9,900 nt of DNA from CAYLYM01 sp964387645 (GTDB taxonomy: Bacteria > Calditrichota > Calditrichia > RBG-13-44-9). The notes below the pieces were generated by a model. It was given only the letters and a program-made list of their open reading frames with translations, had not been told where the DNA came from and searched no databases. Positions 7,432 through 9,900 of this stretch are shown piece after piece. Made by a program: the position numbers and the translations under genes. The DNA lies in assembly GCA_964387645.1 (NCBI GenBank), contig CAYLYM010000133.1:1-9900 (forward strand), given 5' to 3'. How positions within the stretch are numbered: the first letter of the stretch is position 1; the number at the start of each line of letters is the position of its first letter.

Positions 7432-7464
7432 TACCGGCACTCTCTTGCGACGAGAGTACCGGTA
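7432..7464 (-). terminator. Strong intergenic hairpin between binding-protein and permease genes (attenuator or mRNA stabiliser)
   Basis: Arms TACCGGTACTCTC and GAGAGTGCCGGTA (minus strand) form a 13-bp helix closed by a 7-base loop. Read from the minus strand every position pairs, with one G-U wobble; read from the plus strand the same position would be a C-A mismatch, so the structure fits the operon transcript. A short T-rich stretch (GTTTTT) follows about 6 bases later, so it may act as a leaky terminator or block 3' degradation. Hairpins between binding-protein and permease genes, as between malE and malF, are known to keep the binding protein in excess. Confidence 0.65.
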
Positions 7465-7488
7465 CAAAACTTCGTTGAAATTTTTCAA

Positions 7489-8931
7489 CTACCACCTGGT
7501 CTGATCATAATTGAATTTCTCAATGAATCCCTCAACCGACTTTTCAAAATTGGTTTGATGCATCTCAGCAGTTTGTTCCAGTGTAAGATTACCCGCGACA
7601 AACATCTGCATAGATCGAAACCACTCATCATATTGTTTTCGGGTCAAAAATCTCTCCACGATAAAAGGTGAAACACCTGCTTCGAACTGAGGTAAGAACG
7701 GCCGTAACACATCGGGAACCTCACAACCTTTAATAATAGGCAACAATGCTTTTGCTTCAAGTACTAACTTTGCGTTATTTTCTGGTGTGGTCAAAAATCT
7801 TATCCAGTCAACACACAGATCAACCTCTTTGTCTCTTATCGCACTCACAGTTATCGCCCATTGTTCACCAGCAGCACCGCCTACCATTCTCATCGGTTTT
7901 TCCGTACTGTATTTAGATGTTCTCTTCGTTACCTGAGGGCAGTAAAAAGTTCCAAGTTTAAAATCTCTTAACGGATCTTCCAATAACGGGCGCATTTCTC
8001 TACATATAGCCCAGGCCATAACCCCTTCCTTTCTTACAAATCTGTCACGAACTTGTTCGTAAGGGATGGAGAAATAATTTCGATTCCAAAACTGGGACCA
8101 TTCCTTCACCAATCTGAGAATTTCTTTATATTCCGGGGCTTTTGTAGTGAAGATTCCTTTCTTAAACGCTCTACTGAATTCCTCAGCATCAACATAGCCA
8201 GGAGTGCCAAGTACATCCATATCTGCAAGTTTATTTTCATAAAAATGAGACAGAAGTATTCTGTAAATCCAGCTTGTATTTATTGAATTCCCCATTGCAA
8301 ACAAAAAGGGTGTATATCCGGCGTTTTTTAACTTTTTCTGGATTGCCATAAACTCGTCCCAGGTCATAGGTGCATTAATTCCAACATTCATGAAAATATC
8401 CGCATTGTAGTAAATTATAGTGGCTACCAGATCTACTGGTAATGACCATAAAGAACCATCTGGAGACATCCTTAATTTAACAGGATTTTGATAAAATGTA
8501 TCAAACCAACGTTTATTTCCTGGTATGTAGGGATTGGGTTCATTAAGATAGGGCATCCAATTGACAAACCAGCCTTCTGGAGCGTATTGTTCAATTTCAC
8601 TTGAATGTGCCCAAATTATCTCGGGGATTGTACCGGCAGCACATTGTGTAACAATCCAGGTATTAATTTCTGCTTCAGACATTCTTGGTTTTTTGACTAT
8701 GGTGATTTCAACACCCGGGTGTAACTTCATGTATTCGGCAGCTAACTCTGTTAGAGCGGTTAAATTTTTTTCACCTATAACTTCTGTTGGGTTGTAGTTA
8801 AGAGACCAGTGTTCAATTTTACCTTGAAGTTTATTCGCAAAAATCTGTTGTTGGCAAAAAACTGTGACTACACATAACAACGTAATCCACAAAAAAGTTG
8901 CTTTTATCCTCTTTCTACTAACAATGCTCAT
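7489..8931 (-). CDS. Extracellular solute-binding protein of a carbohydrate ABC transporter (family 1)
   Basis: A 480-residue periplasmic or cell-surface sugar-binding protein (UgpB/MalE-like, COG1653). A basic N-terminus (RKRIK) and hydrophobic core (11-26) form a signal peptide, with probable cleavage after IFA at about residue 32. Cys26 follows Phe rather than Ala or Gly, so a lipobox is not convincing. Family hallmarks are GTIPEIIWAHS (100-110), the YYNADIF...PMTWDEF block (174-194), GGAAGEQWAI (351-360) and DWIRFLTTPEN (375-385). Many surface aromatic residues suit sugar stacking. The ATG is preceded by AGGAGGA at 4-5 bases. It is the first complete gene of the operon and is separated from the permeases by a strong hairpin, consistent with higher expression. 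The ligand is unknown. Confidence 0.94.
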   Translation of the reverse strand: MSIVSRKRIKATFLWITLLCVVTVFCQQQIFANKLQGKIEHWSLNYNPTEVIGEKNLTALTELAAEYMKLHPGVEITIVKKPRMSEAEINTWIVTQCAAGTIPEIIWAHSSEIEQYAPEGWFVNWMPYLNEPNPYIPGNKRWFDTFYQNPVKLRMSPDGSLWSLPVDLVATIIYYNADIFMNVGINAPMTWDEFMAIQKKLKNAGYTPFLFAMGNSINTSWIYRILLSHFYENKLADMDVLGTPGYVDAEEFSRAFKKGIFTTKAPEYKEILRLVKEWSQFWNRNYFSIPYEQVRDRFVRKEGVMAWAICREMRPLLEDPLRDFKLGTFYCPQVTKRTSKYSTEKPMRMVGGAAGEQWAITVSAIRDKEVDLCVDWIRFLTTPENNAKLVLEAKALLPIIKGCEVPDVLRPFLPQFEAGVSPFIVERFLTRKQYDEWFRSMQMFVAGNLTLEQTAEMHQTNFEKSVEGFIEKFNYDQTRW

Positions 8932-8940
8932 CTCGTCCTC

Positions 8941-9081
8941 CTATTTGACATAATTGACACGGTTCATTCTTTTGTGGAAATTTTCCAAAAGAGAAAATAA
9001 TCTCTCAACACTTCTCTTCTGGAAAACCTTCTTTACCTCGAGGCTAACAGGCCTATTTACCTTTTTAATCTCACCACCTCC
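8941..9081 (-). other. Leader open frame ending just before the binding-protein gene
   Basis: The minus-strand frame is open from 9081 to a TAG at 8941-8943, and reads as a basic, coding-like peptide (for example VERLFSLLENFHKRM). The stop lies 9 bases before the binding-protein ATG and overlaps its ribosome binding site. GAGGAGGT stands 6 bases before an ATT codon (9067-9069), an ideal spacing but a very rare start codon. An out-of-frame GTG at 9070-9074 would need one extra A in the AAAAA run (9062-9066) to join this frame. It may be a leader peptide, a decayed small gene, or chance. I do not recognise it. Confidence 0.3.
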
Positions 9082-9119
9082 TCACGGCCCCTATTTTAAC
9101 CTATCCCTTCTCAAAGGTC

Positions 9120-9236
9120 TAATACTAATTTTTAATACTGTTTTTTTTTGTCAAGTGGAGCTTTGAAAATTTGCCAATCAAATTTGTTTTTCAAAATAAA
9201 GTATGGAAAGCTTAATGTAAGAAGTCTATAAGCTTT
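9120..9236 (-). promoter_or_regulatory. Probable operon promoter region with -35 box and upstream dyads
   Basis: A perfect TTGACA (-35, 9149-9154) on the minus strand is followed by an A9 tract and two AGTATTA copies; the best -10 matches at 16-18 bases are only 3 of 6, so the start point is uncertain. Upstream, TTTGAAAA (9162-9169) and TTTTCAAA (9188-9195) form an AT-rich dyad with an inner ATTTG/CAAAT pair. AAAGCTTA (9207-9214) and TAAGCTTT (9229-9236) are inverted copies whose AAGCTT cores sit 22 bp apart, two helical turns. These are plausible regulator sites; no regulator gene is in the window. Confidence 0.35.
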
Positions 9237-9285
9237 ATATCGTCAACAAAATACTCTTATCACACTAAAATCAACGAAACAATTT

Positions 9286-9344
9286 CGGTATAAAATTCTG
9301 AAATCATAGAGAAAGCGCTAATAAAAACTTGCGGTATAAATTCT
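9286..9344. promoter_or_regulatory. Repeat pair flanking a cre-like palindrome
   Basis: CGGTATAAAATTCT (9286-9299) recurs as CGGTATAAATTCT (9332-9344). Between them lies AGAAAGCGCTAATA (9310-9323), with an AGCGCT palindrome; it differs at two fixed positions from the CcpA/LacI-family consensus TGWNANCGNTNWCA. The layout suggests an operator cluster about 370 bases before the binding-protein start, beyond the -35 box. Regulation by a LacI-family protein encoded elsewhere is inferred. Confidence 0.3.
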
Positions 9345-9448
9345 TAGAGTGTATTAGATAGACGAGAAGTTTGCCTGCGAGAGAATTTTAACCTCCTTAT
9401 TAAAGATAAATACCTAACTAAAATTGTAAAGTTTTGTGACCATATTGT

Positions 9449-9612
9449 GACTATCTTTTGTATTTTGTCAGCAAGGTTATTCACTATTTTTCTTTTATGA
9501 CAGGGGATAAGTGAGTATATCTCAAAGTCATATTAAATGTCTTGTATCCTAAAAGTTCTTGAACTGTCTTCAAATCTGTCCCATTTATAACCCAATGAGA
9601 GGCAAAAGTGGA
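9449..9612 (-). pseudogene. C-terminal fragment of a tyrosine recombinase (phage-type integrase)
   Basis: The minus strand from 9612 to 9487 encodes TFASHWVINGTDLKTVQELL followed by GYKTFNMTLRYTHLSPVIKEK, a textbook tyrosine recombinase end. It includes the TFAS part of the HTFAS box, the DLKTVQELLG helix and the catalytic Tyr in LRYTHLSP. A TAG follows at 9484-9486, but the shifted frame continues as VNNLADKIQKIV (9484-9449), as expected of the normal tail, so a base was lost here. Upstream, an in-frame stop at 9613-9615 and loss of the box's first His show that the rest of the gene is missing or broken. The His and Arg catalytic residues are absent, so it is inactive. It marks an old integrated element beside the operon. 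Confidence 0.75.
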
Positions 9613-9634
9613 TTATGGGCTATAATTTCTGTAA

Positions 9635-9900
9635 AAAGGTTGCTTCTTGACAAAGGGGCCACTGTTCCTCCAGGATAAAGAAAGAGTAAAAAACAACCTT
9701 GTCAAAAAGGAAAAACTCATGGCCCAGGGAAAGATATGCTCAAAACTCAATGAAGTGCAAGAAGCAGGTGTTAAACGACAAGGATTTTCTACAAAGACTA
9801 ATCGAAAGATCATAGAAAAAAGATAAGAAGAAGAACAAAATGAGAAGTGGCGGGCCGGAAGAAGATAAAAGAGATGTGAGCCTCTTTATGAGGGAGAAAA
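9635..9900 (+). pseudogene. Frameshifted, unrecognised coding remnant running off the window
   Basis: One plus-strand frame is open from 9635 to a TAA at 9824-9826 and reads like a real basic protein segment (KKEKLMAQGKICSKLNEVQ, then GFSTKTNRKIIEK). After the A6 run at 9816-9821 the +1 frame carries on as DKKKNKMRSGGPEEDKRDVS and stays open to the window end. The join needs one A removed from the run. There is no start with a ribosome binding site; the internal ATG at 9719 would give only 35 residues. It directly abuts the broken recombinase, so it may be part of the element that disrupted it, for example a transposase. I do not recognise the family. A genuine frameshift, slippage in the A-run or a sequencing error are all possible. 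Confidence 0.4.

Noticed and set aside
8968..8992. TGGAAA-T-TTTCCA palindrome in the leader as an operator
   Set aside because: The dyad is short and AT-rich, lacks the central CG of LacI-family sites, and lies inside the leader frame; it could be chance.
8954..9166. 70-codon plus-strand open frame in the operon leader
   Set aside because: Antisense to the leader frame and promoter region, hydrophobic and low-complexity, with no start signal.
9595..9678. Plus-strand ATG ORF (28 codons) as the start of the coding remnant
   Set aside because: Its first codons are antisense to the clear recombinase fragment, there is no ribosome binding site, and joining it to the downstream text needs another frameshift.
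9613..9813. 66-codon minus-strand ORF
   Set aside because: It is the antisense of the plus-strand coding remnant, which has the more protein-like composition; no ribosome binding site or recognisable motif.
1..9900. CRISPR arrays, tRNA or rRNA genes, toxin-antitoxin or defence genes
   Set aside because: No regularly spaced repeats, no cloverleaf or rRNA-like sequence, and no protein with such motifs was seen on either strand.

Overview
This is an AT-rich bacterial window built around one six-gene operon on the minus strand (transcribed right to left, about 8931 to 604). It looks like a carbohydrate import and catabolism locus of an uncultured, probably anaerobic bacterium: Shine-Dalgarno signals are good, intergenic gaps are short, and the gene content is an ABC sugar importer with an isomerase and a URO-D-like protein. 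No marker gene fixes the phylum, and I do not name one.

Operon in transcription order: a secreted solute-binding protein (7489-8931); two MalF/MalG-type permeases (6473-7378 and 5590-6432); an 812-residue cytoplasmic protein of no family I can name, with weak glycoside-hydrolase-like and amidotransferase-like features (3117-5555); a sugar isomerase of the L-arabinose/L-fucose isomerase superfamily with its metal ligands in place (1636-3105); and a uroporphyrinogen-decarboxylase-fold protein that is not HemE (604-1629). No ABC ATPase or dedicated regulator is present, so the importer probably shares an ATPase encoded elsewhere. The inferred pathway is capture and import of an oligosaccharide or modified sugar, cleavage or processing by the 812-residue protein, and aldose-ketose isomerisation. 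The URO-D-like protein may handle a methyl or carboxyl group. The substrate cannot be read from sequence.

RNA structure is prominent at two gene junctions. A long hairpin separates the binding-protein gene from the permeases (7432-7464), which suits unequal expression of the two parts. Just after it a second small hairpin overlaps the permease ribosome binding site (7389-7403).

Left end (1-603): a 63-codon basic zinc-ribbon-like ORF (51-242) has its Shine-Dalgarno sequence and GTG start folded into a hairpin (241-281). The remaining 300 bases hold a promoter candidate and an 11-bp inverted repeat (559-599) but no convincing gene.

Right end (8932-9900): the operon leader contains an open frame ending 9 bases before the binding-protein start and, upstream, several dyads and repeats that may be operators. 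Beyond this lies decayed mobile DNA: the C-terminal end of a broken tyrosine recombinase on the minus strand (9449-9612), and a frameshifted, unrecognised coding remnant on the plus strand that runs off the window (9635-9900).
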